Assembly: GCA_037893245.1 (NCBI GenBank)
Contig: JBAIAA010000454.1
Coordinates: forward strand, 186,001-250,000
Direction of reading: 5' to 3'
Source of the DNA: Crossaster papposus
Taxonomy: Eukaryota; Echinodermata; Asteroidea; Velatida; Solasteridae
DNA: 64,000 nucleotides
The number at the start of each line of letters is the position of its first letter. Position 1 is the stretch's first letter. The translations under genes and the position numbers were made by a program. A model generated the notes under the pieces. The model did no database searches and was not told the DNA's origin. It saw only the letters and a program-made list of their open reading frames with translations. Of this stretch, positions 1-12,500 are shown in pieces.

Positions 1-1715
1 CGAGTTGACCTGTTAACGAGTTTGGGCCGATAACCTGTTTTTACTGAGCAAGACTTTTTGGTGCTAAGCAAATTGTTGTGCTTTATGTATTATGAAATTG
101 GCCCTAGTCACTTTTATTTATTTTTTCATTGCGATTTCACCCATGATATGCCGTGTAACTGTAAACACCGTGAACATTTTTTTTTCTGGCGATTTTAGGG
201 GAAAAGTGCATTTCTCATTGTTCAGGAATTCATAGTGTATTCCATGAAAAATGGTCCAATCCCTAATGTTGTTTATTAATATCCGCATCGCGCGCACACT
301 TCGAACGACATGTACAAAACACTTGTGATAATGAGTTGAACCAAATATGTTTTGGCGGTCGTAACTGGAGGGTGGAACACAAACTATTAAGATTTTATCT
401 CGTGTAAATCTTGCCAAATTAAACTTGCACAAGAACATTTTGTGAAGAAAAAACACTAAACAGGAAATCACCCGACAAAATTACAAGCCATTTCAAAGTG
501 CCAGGCGCCGACCTAAATATAGCTTTCTATAGGCTATCCATGTCAGTCAGGCCTTCGGGGCATATTTTTACAATGTTTCTGAGGCCAGTTCATACCCGAA
601 CACAAATTTTGTGACGTTAGGGCAAGATTGTTCGCGCGAGTTCTGTGTATAGTTGTGACGTATACAGGAAGTGTTGTTGTTTGCATAGAGTTTTACAGCG
701 TGGTCGCATTAGGTTTACAGCGCGGAGCGTTCCCATTAGACTTTTTAGCGGCCCTGATAAGTTACCGTGGCTGCGCGGAAGTCTTCCGCGACCTCTTTCG
801 GCCTGTTAGTTTTACATCACGGTCGCGGTAAATTGACAGGGAGGTCAGTTTACCGTGCGTCCCCATTGGATTTAATTTTGTCATTCTAAAGAAAAATCGC
901 GGTACTCTAACAAAATTAAGTCCAATGGGAACATGGCTTAAGGCTCACGAGGCCAACACCCTAACCACTACACTACTGCAGAGCTTACGAGCTATTGGTG
1001 TTTCTTCTCTAATCCTGTTGTGTCATCATACTGTAGCGCCCTCTTTTGTTTTCCCAGTAGTGTCTGATTGCTTTGAATAATTTAGATTCATTCATTTATT
1101 CCTCGCCAACTGATTGGCTGGTGGGGGAGTGAGAAATGGTCGAGTCTAAGAAGGGGGTGTGATATTTTTCAGTCTTCGTGCACATATTAAATCACATTAA
1201 ACCCGCGTTCTCGGTCGAATCCTCAAAAGATCCAAATTTGATTTACGTCTTCTTAGTGTACTATGCTTCAAAAACGGAAGGGTCGATTTAAAAAAATTAG
1301 ATTAAGGTTAACCAAACCAGACAAATGTAACCGTGTAACCGTTTGAATGGTCGGTTAACCGTGTAACCGTTTAACCGCTGCAGGTGTATTTAATACAAAG
1401 AGTGGTTTCTCTGACAAACAAGGGTATATTGTTTAGTTCTGTGAACTCTAAAAGTCAGACAGGTGTAAATAGACCTGATTTTAGGTCATAACTTCTGCGT
1501 CAAAAAGAGCCTCCACTATACCATGCCAGTGCGCCACAAACGACTGCTGCCATGATCCTGCCTAGTGTCAAGAAACAAGGTAATGTTCAATTTGTGGAAG
1601 TTTGATGGCATAATTATAAAGAGCCAATCGAGTATAGAACTCATCCCAGGGTGATTATCAAAAACTGATTGACCTTCAATGTGCACACCATATTTATTCT
1701 TTTTTACATCAACAG
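1..1715. other. Non-coding spacer, no gene recognised
   Basis: I see no convincing coding exon here. There is a short inverted repeat at about 855-933 (arms containing CCCATTGGATTTAATTTTGT and its complement), probably a MITE remnant. At about 1309-1375 a GTAACCGTTT-type motif is repeated. The right end supplies the polypyrimidine tract and AG acceptor (to 1715) of the death-domain gene, so part of this stretch may be its promoter, 5' leader or first intron. Confidence 0.5.
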
Positions 1716-1721
1716 TTGAAG

Positions 1722-3298
1722 ATGGCCCTGAGTGAGAAGTACTTTCGAGAATTAGCAGACCAGTTTGTGTCGGAATGGGAAGGAGTGGCCACACAGCTGG
1801 ACTTTCTATCCGCTGACATTGCCAGGTTCAAATTAGACAACCGTGGTGTGTCCAGCCAGGCCTTTGCTATGTTGGTGGCTTGGTGGCAGAAACAAGGTTG
1901 TTCGACGGGGTTAGCCGCAAGACAGCAGTTGCTAGACGCACTGGGGAAAGTAGACCGCAACGATTTGGCTGAAAAGTTGGCAGGTATTATACTGTAGTTA
2001 AATGTGAGACAAAATGAACTAGGCCTACAAAAAGTACATGAGGTTTTTGGAGGGAACTGTCAAAACAAATTGTCGGGAAAACTACTGATAATTTTTACCT
2101 CAACTTCAAAGTTTGACAAAAAAATTGACTGGAGAGGGATGTAAACCTGCAACATCAGGATTGCTGTTCCGGCGCTCTACCAACTGAGCTTAAGCCTTGC
2201 GTTGGTGTTTTCCCCTAAACAATGCTAATTCGTCAATATCTAAGATGTTTTCACAATCTGCCCAATTAGTAACTGTGCATTCTGTACATTTTTGTTTTCA
2301 CGAACTGAAACCCGTTTTAATATCCAGAGTTGTAATGACTCGACTCAAGTCTGATTCAAGTCTATTTTTGGCGACTCAACTTGACTCGAGTTCTGATGTT
2401 TATATTCTACTTTTAAGTGCTCTTTTCGATTATCCTTTCGTTCAAAACGCATTTTGTAGCCCAATAGGGTGCTTCCAGGACGTACATGTACATGCAATGT
2501 CTCTTTATTTCTGGGGGAGTCGGGTTGGTGTAGCGGTTCTTTCCTCGCCTTCCACCACTATGACCCGGGTTCGAATCCGGCCTGGGCCAATATGTGGATT
2601 GGGTTTTCAGTCCCTGCCTGACTCTGTGGGTTTTTCCCCAGGATATTCTTCTGGGGTTTTCCTCCCACCTCTAAAACTGTAACTTCTTCACATTAATTGT
2701 TGAATGAAATAAAAAATTGTTGAATGAAATTTGTTCCCGCCGTAAATATGGCCATTGATGCTGGTACGGCGTTAAACCCTAAAAACTCACTCACTCACTC
2801 TTTATTTCTGAAGAGCCATTAATCATAAGGGAGATCTTGCTATTTTTATCAACTTGTGTCTTTATCAGTAGAACCTACATTTCCCCATCAAAATGCCCGC
2901 TGTGCAAAAGTTCAGATGAATATTTAGTACTTACACGAATGCTGGTTTTGTTCTGTTTTCTTCAACGCACAGCGAGAACGGCTGTTGCGATCACGCAAGG
3001 AGTCACGGTGAACATTGATGAAGACATGGAAGATGGGGCCAGCGGAGGGGTCCAGATTACGGCCAATATCATCAATCCACCAATGACTGCATCAACTCAT
3101 CAGCCGCAACCGCAGATGTCCTTTCACTGTCAGCCGCAAGGCGATCACGCCAACACAAACACCTACCAAGCGCCGCCCGTCATGGTTCCTTACATCGGCA
3201 GGCTGACCGTTACGGGTAAAAACAGTCCCATCATTATTGGGTCCGTCGCAGGTAGCACTTTTAATTTTGGCTGCGGCAATAATAGCAGCGATAAATAA
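1722..3298 (+). CDS. Death-domain protein with a Gly/Asn-rich, beta-prone tail (2 exons)
   Basis: Exons are 1722-1983 and 2973-3298, giving 195 residues. The ATG lies six bases after an acceptor ending at 1715, so an untranslated upstream exon is likely. The donor is G|GTATTA at 1984 and the acceptor ends CACAG at 2972; both are phase 1 and the frame continues. Residues about 3-87 match a death domain: LSEKYFRELADQF, EWEGVATQL, RFKLDN, AFAMLVAWWQKQ and DLAEKLA correspond to the helices of the fold. Death domains pair with other death domains in apoptotic or innate-immune adaptor complexes, so a cytosolic adaptor is inferred. The second exon (about 108 residues) matches no family I know. It has acidic DEDMEDG, a Pro/Gln/His-rich stretch and a hydrophobic Gly/Asn end (PIIIGSVAGSTFNFG). 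The intron contains a SINE. The domain call is strong; the function is inference. Confidence 0.82.
2125..2202 (-). repeat. tRNA-like sequence (SINE head or tRNA pseudogene)
   Basis: On the minus strand there is a good D-arm/A-box (AGCTCAGTTGGTAGAGC), then an anticodon-arm-like segment and a weak T-arm (CAGGTTTACATCCC, which departs from the B-box consensus GGTTCNANTCC). I cannot pair a convincing acceptor stem. It lies in the intron of the death-domain gene. Most likely it is a decayed tRNA-derived sequence and not a functional tRNA gene. Confidence 0.35.
2514..2797 (+). mobile_element. tRNA-derived SINE with 13-bp target-site duplication
   Basis: The head has Pol III A-box (TGGTGTAGCGG) and B-box (GGGTTCGAATCC) motifs. 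The body carries the GGGTTTTCCCC-type segment common in invertebrate SINEs, and the 3' end is an (ACTC)n tail. The element is flanked by exact 13-bp copies of CTCTTTATTTCTG at 2501-2513 and 2798-2810, as expected for LINE-mediated retroposition. A 13-base internal duplication (TGTTGAATGAAAT twice) lies near 2700-2730. It sits in the death-domain gene intron in sense orientation. Confidence 0.88.
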
Positions 3299-6200
3299 AG
3301 AAAGTAACGGAACAACGCCTTAGCATTTTATACACAGTACCAATCACAATGTTGTACTTAGTCTGACCAAATCTTGTCCAGTTCATCAGTTAGGCTATCA
3401 GCCTCAGTACAAATATTTGGCCACTGGTATCAAAAGATGGAGAGAAGTAATGTGCCTAGTGATTGTTGGCAAGACATGCACAACTAGAGTTGGACAATGT
3501 AAATGATAGCATTGCAGCATGAGCGGTGGAAGCTTGTTGGGTGTTATTACAATTTTTTATTTTGTTTAAATGGCCACAAATTGTTAGCGGATTAATTATA
3601 ATTATATGTGGTAACAAGGACATTGGCGGCCATTTAAAACTAACACAAAATGTTATAACGCCCACAAATTTGCCAATTGCTGCTGCAAAGCTATCAAACA
3701 TTTTCCAACTACATGTACAGGGGGCATGTACATGTAGATGTACCTTGCCAAAAATCACCATGAGCATTATTCTCCCATTTGACACCGACCAACCCCCCCG
3801 GCTGATGGCCTAAGTCTTTTAAGTATCTTTTTTAACAAATTTGTTTGGAAACTATTACTACAGTTTCTTAGATTCGGTGATTAGATTTTGTGCGTATAAA
3901 TAAGCCTGTTTCTGCTTTAGTTTTAAAAGTTCTTAAAACCTTTGTGAAAAACAATACCGCGCCTGGTCAATGAAAAAATAATCCCGGCGCAAACTGGTTA
4001 ACCTGGGCAAACTTGTTTAATTGTAAACCATTAAAAGTTTTATCTCTGTTAATTCAATTCAAAGTTTGCCGAGATATTTTGAATTGCGGTGTGATATGAA
4101 AATCAGACTCCTGCAAAAATCAGACCCCTTTTCCATTGGTTAAACCTCCTCTCATGTGACCAGTCAGTTTTCTAATTATCTTCACTTATACTAGGCATGC
4201 GCAATACTACCAATGAGTCCAGGTTTCACAGAGTCTGACATTCACACTACACCTACAAAAATGTGTCTCTCTCACAAACGACCATCTTTTATTTTGTTCT
4301 TAAAAATGACAGCATGGCAGAAGGAATAATTTCATAGGCAAATTAAGGGTTTGTATATAACTACACTGGCCAGTGCTAGCTGGCATTTGACGGCATTCTA
4401 AATTACAGGATATCTAGTGCAATCATTTTGCTGGTTGCCTAAAATCATTATTTACTTTCAAATACATGTAAATAAGATATTTCCTAAAAATGTTTGATAT
4501 CTGCAAATGGTGTATCTTATCTTGAACTATTGCTCCATGGGAGTTGTTTATTGTATGGCAGTATACATGTATGCTGATGCATACACAGGCATTTCATTAA
4601 ATCAATGAGATGCAAATATATTTTTTTTAATGTAGGATACACCTTTGGTAATTGCTTGAATTATCATGAATGGGTGGATTTTTTTTTTGGGGTGGGGGGG
4701 TCGTATTTTATAGTAAATATCGTTTAACTGACCTGTCCAAAGTTTTACAATCATGGATGCCGAGAAAAGCAATTTAGAATTTAGTGAATAAGATTTGTTT
4801 TTATTTGTTAGGTAATTATTGGACTCAATTATGGAGGTATGTTAAGATTTGTTTTTATTTGTTAGGTACATGCAGTACCTAATACACGTAGGTGGTTTGA
4901 GCTTCGGAATAACTGGAAGACAAATGCATAACCGCAACTCGCTAGAGTGACTTACAAGGAACCTATAGGTTTTACTAGGAACCACCCTTGCAAGTTCCAA
5001 CACCCACTGTTGGACTCTGATTATATTGTTATGCCTAACCCAAGGAGAACAATCAGTTTAACCCTAATTACCCCCTAGTGTCATTTACTTGGTAAATCCC
5101 AACATACACAAACTATTGGACTCAATTATGGAGGTATGTTAACCTAGTGTAAGACTGTCAGTTTAGGGGTCCTAATTACCCATCCTAACAGATCTCAACA
5201 AAACCTGGTGTTGGATGAGTTTGACTGGATGTGGATTGTTAGGGTTAAAGGTAGGATACACCATTGGTAATTGCTTGAATTATCATCATGGATGGGTGGA
5301 TTTAGGGGGTTGTATTTTATTGTAAATATTGTTTAACTGACCTGTCAAAGTTCTACAAGAATGCCAGGATGGCGAGAAAAGCAAAAAAAACCGTTCGTTC
5401 GTTGGGCAGTGATTCTTAAGCTGTTCTTGTTTTTTTCGCGATCGCCGTCCGGCGATCGTAATTTTAACTTAATAACTACATTATAAAGTGTCAGCCTGAG
5501 TGATACACCAAAATGAAGAGCAAATGCTCATTCTATTGCAGGTGAAAACTAGTAATACATGTACATTTACCTGAAAACTTTGAAGGATTGGGTCACATTT
5601 ATAGATTAATTGACCCTAAAAATACTATAAAAAACAATTGCTGCAAACTAGTTAGTAAAAGTTGGCTGGGTATTTGACAAAAAATCTGATAAAGGATCAA
5701 AACCTTCAGATTTTGAACAATGTAAAATACCAGAACGGATCAGTTTAGTATTTTGAGTTTGTTTCACTGAATTGTTTGACATGTGATGTCATTTTGGAAA
5801 GAATTCCACACACGAACATTACTAATTTAATATTTCAACTTGTTTACCATCAGAAAGCAATAAAAATGTCTTAAAAAGTCAAATTTTGCTCGGAAAATAT
5901 TAAAGCATTCACTGAGATAACTTTGTCTCAGGGTTTGTGCACAGGATGTTAAGTGATGTACATGATATGTATTATATATGGAATTCTTTCTGTCAATTTT
6001 CTTTCACAAGTACGTACAAGTACATGTATAGGCATGTAATGCCATCTCTTGTGCATCGATAGTCGTAACATGACGGCCATCTTTGTTTTGATAAAATGTC
6101 TTTAAAATTTGTTTAATTTCATATACATATATGTATGAAAGTGGAATTAATCATGAAAACAAAAGTTAGTAAAAAGTGTATATTAAAGTCAATTTTTTTG

Positions 6201-8287
6201 ACAAGTCTAATTTACGATGTAAAAGTAGCAATGTCCAAAAATGAACACAAACTCGTTGGTGCATTCAATCATGCCTAATTGATTTATAATTTTTCTTTGA
6301 AAAATAGTAGTGACAACTTCCTTTTCTTTGAACACAAAATGGCTGCCGATGAGCCACTCGGGAGCCATTTTGTGTCCAAAGGAAGGCAGTTGTCACAACT
6401 TTGGATAAATAACATTAATACAGTATAATATCAGGCAGGTATATAATTACCTTGTATAAGAGACTTAACATGAAGTTGTTTTTTTTGTCCAATGTGGGAG
6501 CCTTCCCTTCACCAACAATCTCTCGTGACAACACTTAAGTATACATAGTCTTGCAGACGACCTAATCGCGGTATGCACCACGCGTAGGCCGTCGATGCGA
6601 ACGCCCTCTAACGTACGCCGTTGAGTGCTATGACCTTCGAATAGAACGTCTTGGCTAACTGACATAATTGCTCGGGAAGTTTCCGAGCAGAATTGTGTTT
6701 TATTTGCATGCACGTGTGACGTTGCGAGCATAATTACGTTGGCGACCTACGCGCTCGCTGCATAATGCAATTAAGACGTCATGCAACCAAGACTAGATTG
6801 TATACAGTGTAATTTGTGTTCTTTTGAATAAAACAAATAAATAAATAACAAATCCCAAATTGAATTTAACCCCAATGAAAATTCCATCTATATCATCATT
6901 TATGTGAAGCACCTACCGGTACTGCTATTTAGGTGTGAACCAACCAGCCGACCCCAGCCACTGAGCTTGCTCGGTGGATAAGACATCTGCACTAAAAACA
7001 AAGAGGACATAGGTTCAAGTCCCACCCAAGTGATTATTTTTGGGGGAGAATAATAATCTCTTGGGACAACACTTTGTATACAGTGTTAATAAAAAAATAT
7101 ATATAAACAATCCGATATTGAATTACATCACCCATACGCAAATTCCTTTTTGTTTGTCTGATATGTATTTTTTTTTCAAAATGTTTTGGCCTTGTGTTAT
7201 TTTTAATTTTGCTGAACAGAACTTTTAGCTGGGAGACAGTGTATTTTTAAAATAGAAATAAAATGCATGAATAGAACTTAATTGCAATGCCGTGTTGTTT
7301 GTTTTTGTTCTGTGGCAAAAGATATAATATTTTGCTCAACTACGAACTCAAGTTTGATCATTACAACTTTGCCTGCCATGCAACAAACTTGAAAAACAGC
7401 ACATTTTTTAAATAAATATATCTGATCTCCATCTAAAGTTGATTTTGACCAGTTGATGGAGGATTGATGCATGGGTATCATGTGTGCAAAATCATATTGA
7501 ATACAGTATGGAGAATTATTAGGACTAGGGTTTATGTTTTTATGGGGGGGAAATGTATGTTTGCAAAACTATATTAAATTGTGTGCAACGACCAAATCCA
7601 TCTGCTGTAGACATTAATTGCTTGAACCTGAATTTGTTCTCACAGTGGTGAATATTGCCTCCCCCAAGTTCAAATTTCCAAGCTCCGCCCCTGAAATAAT
7701 GTCAATGTTTATAAAGCGCGCCCTCTAGTGCCATAAAACCTAACACTATGTCTTGTACCCACATCACGATGTGCCATGTTATGGTGCAGCAAATCTTTTG
7801 ATTATGGTTACAGACTACATATATCGATACATCCGCAAGCGAAAATGAAGTCTTCTTTTTTTGACGGAAGAAATAGTTGTAATCCCGTGGTTTATCTTCG
7901 GACACGTTTGAGTTTCATCTCGATGTTTGGCGTAGTTATACTGACGTTGATCTGTGAAGCCGAAGGAGCTAGATTCAACCCGTTCAAACCATGTAACTTT
8001 AAGTGGTTTTTTTTGGTTTGGTTATTATTAAAACGTAGAGCGCCCTCTATCTTTATGCTAGCCCTATCCCCCATGACCATGTACTTCAAAAAACTCGACC
8101 CCTAGCCTACTCACTCCTACTCCTAGTCCTATTATTCATTTAACATCATGGGCCTTTTATCGTACAAGTTTTACAACTAATTTGTTTGTTGGGACTCCGT
8201 AACTCGATGGGATTGGGACTATGCTTTGTTGAGGTTGAGCCTGTTCAGAGCTTTTTTTTTACAAATCTTAAACTAAACTGACTGCCG
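3299..8287. other. Repeat-rich spacer without recognised genes
   Basis: No exon is supported here. The 3' end of the death-domain transcript lies at the left. A repeat around 3700-3840 (CATGTACATGTA, then TGTACCTTGCCAAAAAT) recurs at 9376-9515. Two half-copies of the TTAA MITE family lie at about 4633-4775 and 5250-5395 in the same orientation. The phrase ATTGGACTCAATTATGGAGG occurs near 4818 and 5115, suggesting a local duplication. Segment 4080-4260 is a repeat shared with 60811-60980 and 62510-63215. A tRNA-like SINE head lies near 6950-7110. Confidence 0.45.
6310..6396. repeat. Hairpin-forming inverted repeat
   Basis: The arms are GTGACAACTTCCTTT...ACACAAAATGGCT and its complement AGCCATTTTGTG...AAAGGAAG...GTTGTCAC, separated by a short loop. 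They form an imperfect stem of about 35 bp, most likely a fold-back MITE remnant. Confidence 0.6.
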
Positions 8288-9176
8288 GTGCGGGGATATT
8301 ATTTATTTGTGGACCATACGGCATAAGATTAAGACTGGCAGTTTTATTACAAAATCAGAATTTTTTTACTCGCCAACTGTGACGTGATCTGGCAACTCGA
8401 ATATGTTCGTGACGATCACATGTTCGTGACGATCACATTTTGTACGGTGCGAGGTCATGTGATCTATCAATCAAGTAATGTCATCACATGGGCTCGACCA
8501 TTTTTAGAAGGGAAAATTTTCCTTTCACCACGCTCAACAATGATGATGTGATGTGTGCACGCTTCCTTCTACACATCATCATCATGCATCATGGCTGTTT
8601 AGACAGGATCACGAGAGCGGTCATTGGTGGTGCGCTCATGGAGGCCCTTTTGGACTCAGAAGTTGTGATCGAAAACCAGGACTCATTATTAACACCATCG
8701 AAATCGTTTGTAATTTTGTCTAGTGAATTCCTGTATATATATATATTTTTATTTTATTTTTTTAAATTAATTCTAATGACATATTTTGTAGTTTTTAACA
8801 GTTTTTTTTATGGTAAAAAATATCTGATTTTCTTCACATATCCAACAATTTACCCACAAGAATCTAAACCCTGCCCTCTATCTAAACACACCTTTTTAAT
8901 TTTAATGTCGCAACTAATTTGGTTAGTCCAGTAACTTCAAAGTGAATTTTGTTCACTATGTAGGAATGGGACCCAAAAAAACAACAATTTTCCCTTCCAA
9001 AAATAAATCGATCCCATACCGTGATGACATAACGTGACTGACAGATGACCATACAAAATGTGATCATCATGAACCTGTTCGAGTCGCCAGATCACATCGG
9101 TTGGTGAGTTAAAACTTGCATTTTTCAATAAAACTAACTGCCAGTCTTATGGTCCACAAGTAAAATCCGGCCCCAC
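8288..9176. mobile_element. Non-autonomous DNA element with long terminal inverted repeats
   Basis: About 220 bp at 8288-8520 (starting GGGGATATTATTTATTTGTG...GGACCAT) is repeated as its diverged reverse complement at about 8950-9176 (ending ATGGTCCACAAG...CCGGCCCCA). Matching blocks include TTTTTACTCGCCAAC / GTTGGTGAGTTAAAA and GGAAAATTTTCC / TTTTCCCTTCC. No transposase is present. It lies just upstream of the first recognised JKAMP exon, probably in intron 1 or the promoter region. Confidence 0.65.
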
Positions 9177-9240
9177 AAACTGTAGAAAGCTCTGATGTTT
9201 TTTAGGGGGGAAATTAATGTTTAAGAAAATGTAAAAGGGC

Positions 9241-9362
9241 CTGACCTCTCAGCTGTTTCTCTTACCTTTTATAAACGGACTGTGGACCTGTCTAAGTTCA
9301 CAAACTGTAACCTCTTCCCGTATCCTGTGGACGTCAATTGTTCGGAGGTCCACAGTGCGTAT
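9241..9362. repeat. Partial copy of the ACTGTGGAC fold-back family
   Basis: It ends in GTCCACAGTGCGTATG, the same terminus as the complete element at 20085-20358, in inverse orientation with shared internal blocks (CTGTGGAC, GGTCCACA, CTCAGCTG). Only one end is clear. Confidence 0.5.
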
Positions 9363-9555
9363 GAAATACTAACTCATGTACATGTAGGTGTGCATACATG
9401 TACATGTACCTTGCAAAAATTGCTATGAACATTACTCCTTTCGATCATTTGAGACCGGTGACCCAATTATTGGACCAAAGCTAATAGCCTACATGTACAT
9501 GTAGCTACTACTGTTGTAAAGATTAACGGCCGTGTTTTGTTTCACTCTAATTCAG

Positions 9556-12500
9556 ACCAAGGGAGTCTGGTTCCCGGTCAAAAGACATGCCCCGGACTCT
9601 ACTGTGGCAGGGTTCAGCTGTTGAACACAAGCACTAATGATTCCTATGGGCCATGTGGGGTAAGTAGTTGAAACATTTGGCACACTTACCCATCCCTTTT
9701 TAAACCATGAGCCACTATATGAAAGGCCATAAATCACAACTTCGGCCCAAATTCACTTCCTGGGTTAATTGGATGCGAGTTAAGTTTGTGTGAGTTTGCA
9801 TTCTAACAACTTAACCCAGGAAGTGTATTTGGACCGAGGATGTGAATTTGGAAATGTTTTGTTGAACTCGCGTCCTGCTAAGGAAAGTGTCAACTATGAA
9901 TTTAAAATCACATTATTCCCATTCCTAGTGTACTCGGCTTTCAGGTATTTTAACTTTTTCCTACTTTTCCTATTTTTTTTTTATTCCTGCTGTTTTCTAA
10001 GTTTTCTAATTTTGTTGTCCCACAATTAACTCTGAAAAATAAAATTTCCTTTGACATTTTGGAAAGAATGTTGCAACCTGACGCCACTTTTTTCTTCATA
10101 CCAGTAAATCATTTTGATGCAGGTCAATCAGTGCACAAATGTTGAACAGACCTAAATCTGGGACTGATATTTAAAACTGTTCCAATTTTATCAGGAAATA
10201 CTTTTTAAAGGGTTCTATAAATGTGGTTTTTATTAGTTTAAATGAAAGATTATAACTAATTGAGTGATTTTCAGTTTATAAAAGTTTAATTTTTTGGTAA
10301 ATTAATATGAGAAAAAAATTAATAAAGTGCTTTGGGGGACCGGCCCCGCCCCTAGAATGGTAGCTTATTAACATGTAAAATTATAATTTAAACAAATTCT
10401 CCTCGAAAGGTCTGCGTAGAACCTTTAAGTAAATTCCAGACTCTCGATAGACTTTGTACACAACCGCTGATGAAGTATTGTCGGGATACTACATTCTTTC
10501 CATCAATCTCATTTCTTCTGCAGGCGTGCCCAAGAGGTCACCGTCGGAATCCCGTGTCTATTTGTGAGCCTTGTGAGTCACAGCCCCTGTTCTTCGATTG
10601 GCTGTACGTTGGCTTCATGGTCAACCTCTCGCTGGGGTTACATCTGTTCTTCATCGACTTCTTCTCTAAGGGATATCAGTGAGAACTCATTTTTACTCCT
10701 TGAATTGATTTTTGTATTCGTAGCAATTGGTAGTCTATGGAATATCCGCTAATTTCACCATTGCAATTGCACGATTCTATGTAATTCTCGACGGTTGTTT
10801 TTGGTTATTACAGTTTCAAGTTACTACCGCTAAAATGCACTCCTGATTGGCTGGTACACGGGGTCGCATAAAATTAACATCCTGTCACCACAAAATGAGA
10901 GTAAAGTCGGAAATATTGAAAATTGAGCTATTGGTATTTTCGAATTCTTCAGAAAGAGAGCTTTCCAATGATACCTAACACTTGGGGGTTTTGCGATAAA
11001 TACTTTTTACAGCGCTCTAGAAAGTCACGGGTTTCACAAAACGTGTTTGTGAGAAAACTTACTTATAAACATCCTAAACAAAACACACAAAAGATTGCCA
11101 AACAGGACAAGTAAGGTTCGGTGAAGCATAGCAGCGGCTATGTTTTAATCATTATTTTTTTCTTGAAATTTTCCACACATACAAACTATTGTATAAACAA
11201 CAAAATATCAGAATTTCAAAAACATGGGATACTTACGAGGACCTTATTTTCATATTTAATTACCGTGTTAATTAGACCACTAATGGTCTTTATTCCAAAC
11301 ACTAACTACGCAAACACTGATCTCATCTCATCTGATCTCACCCGAAAAATGGGAATATGTAGAGGAGGACTTGGGCGTTCCAAATTACGCAAAATCTCAA
11401 AATTGACCACCCTTTCATCTTTTGACTTTGGATGGCCATATCTCTGAAACACATTGTGCGACTTTACTCTCATTTTGTTGTGACAGGTCACATATCAACA
11501 TTATTCCGTTCAGGTATAATGTCTGATACTCAGTTGAGGCACTAATACACCATTTGCAGATATTACAAAAATTATTATTTATTTGAATTAACTTATGATT
11601 TTAGGCATTCAGCAAATTATTTCGCTTAAAAAAATTAATGTTTATAAACAAAAAATCCCGATCGTTGGATGGTAATCAAGAAAAAAACAAGAACAACTGC
11701 CTGACACCGGTTGAAAACTAACAACGTTTTTATTGCTTTTTTCTCGGCATCTATGATTGTCAAACTTCGGGCAGGTCAGTTCAACGATATTAACTATTAA
11801 TACCAGGCCCCCAAGTCCACCCAATCCTGATAATTTAAGCAATTACCAATGGTATATACTTACCATACATGTACCTTTAAACATAAATTGTATTATCAAG
11901 CCTTCTACGTGTAATAATCCCTAACCCTCCAGGGTATTTTGGCTAGAAACCCTGACAAATGCTACAGATTGCTTCGTTTGTTAAAGTGACTTGGCTGCAG
12001 AGTGCAGCAAGATCCACAGGTCAGAAATCTCAAGTAAAGGTCAAACTGCTTTAGAGTCTGTGGTCACAGAACACAGCAGGATCCATCTCTGTCATTGTTC
12101 TATGGGGATTAGCTATCATGGTCTTAGACTGTGATTGTTTATACACTGTTGTTGACAGCTAAATCCATCGAAGTGCACCAGATCTTTTTACCTGATGCAC
12201 TGCGCTGTGTCTTTCAGGGTTAGAGTTAAAGTGTATTCCTGATACACTTTTTTTCCTGATTCTTTTTTTCCATATATGACAGTATTTTCATATTACATGG
12301 TGCAGCAGTACTGGAATGCATCTTAGCAACTTTGATGACATTACTTCTGATGGAACCCAAAGGTATATATCCCAAGTCTGGCAATAATTAGTCTATGGTA
12401 GTATTTACTGCTTCAAGTCGTGTAGTAACACTAGCTTCCTGAGGTGATCCACGGAGCATTCTTTTTACCCAAGGCTTCACCTCGGGGGGAAATGAATGCT

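Noticed and set aside
2837-2972. Upstream part of the open frame covering the second death-domain exon
   Set aside because: The exon begins after the acceptor at 2972. The preceding in-frame codons are intron sequence that happens to be open.
8488-8934. 148-codon open frame in the 8.3-9.2 kb element
   Set aside because: Low-complexity Phe/Tyr-rich translation of AT-rich MITE interior, no domain and no splice logic.
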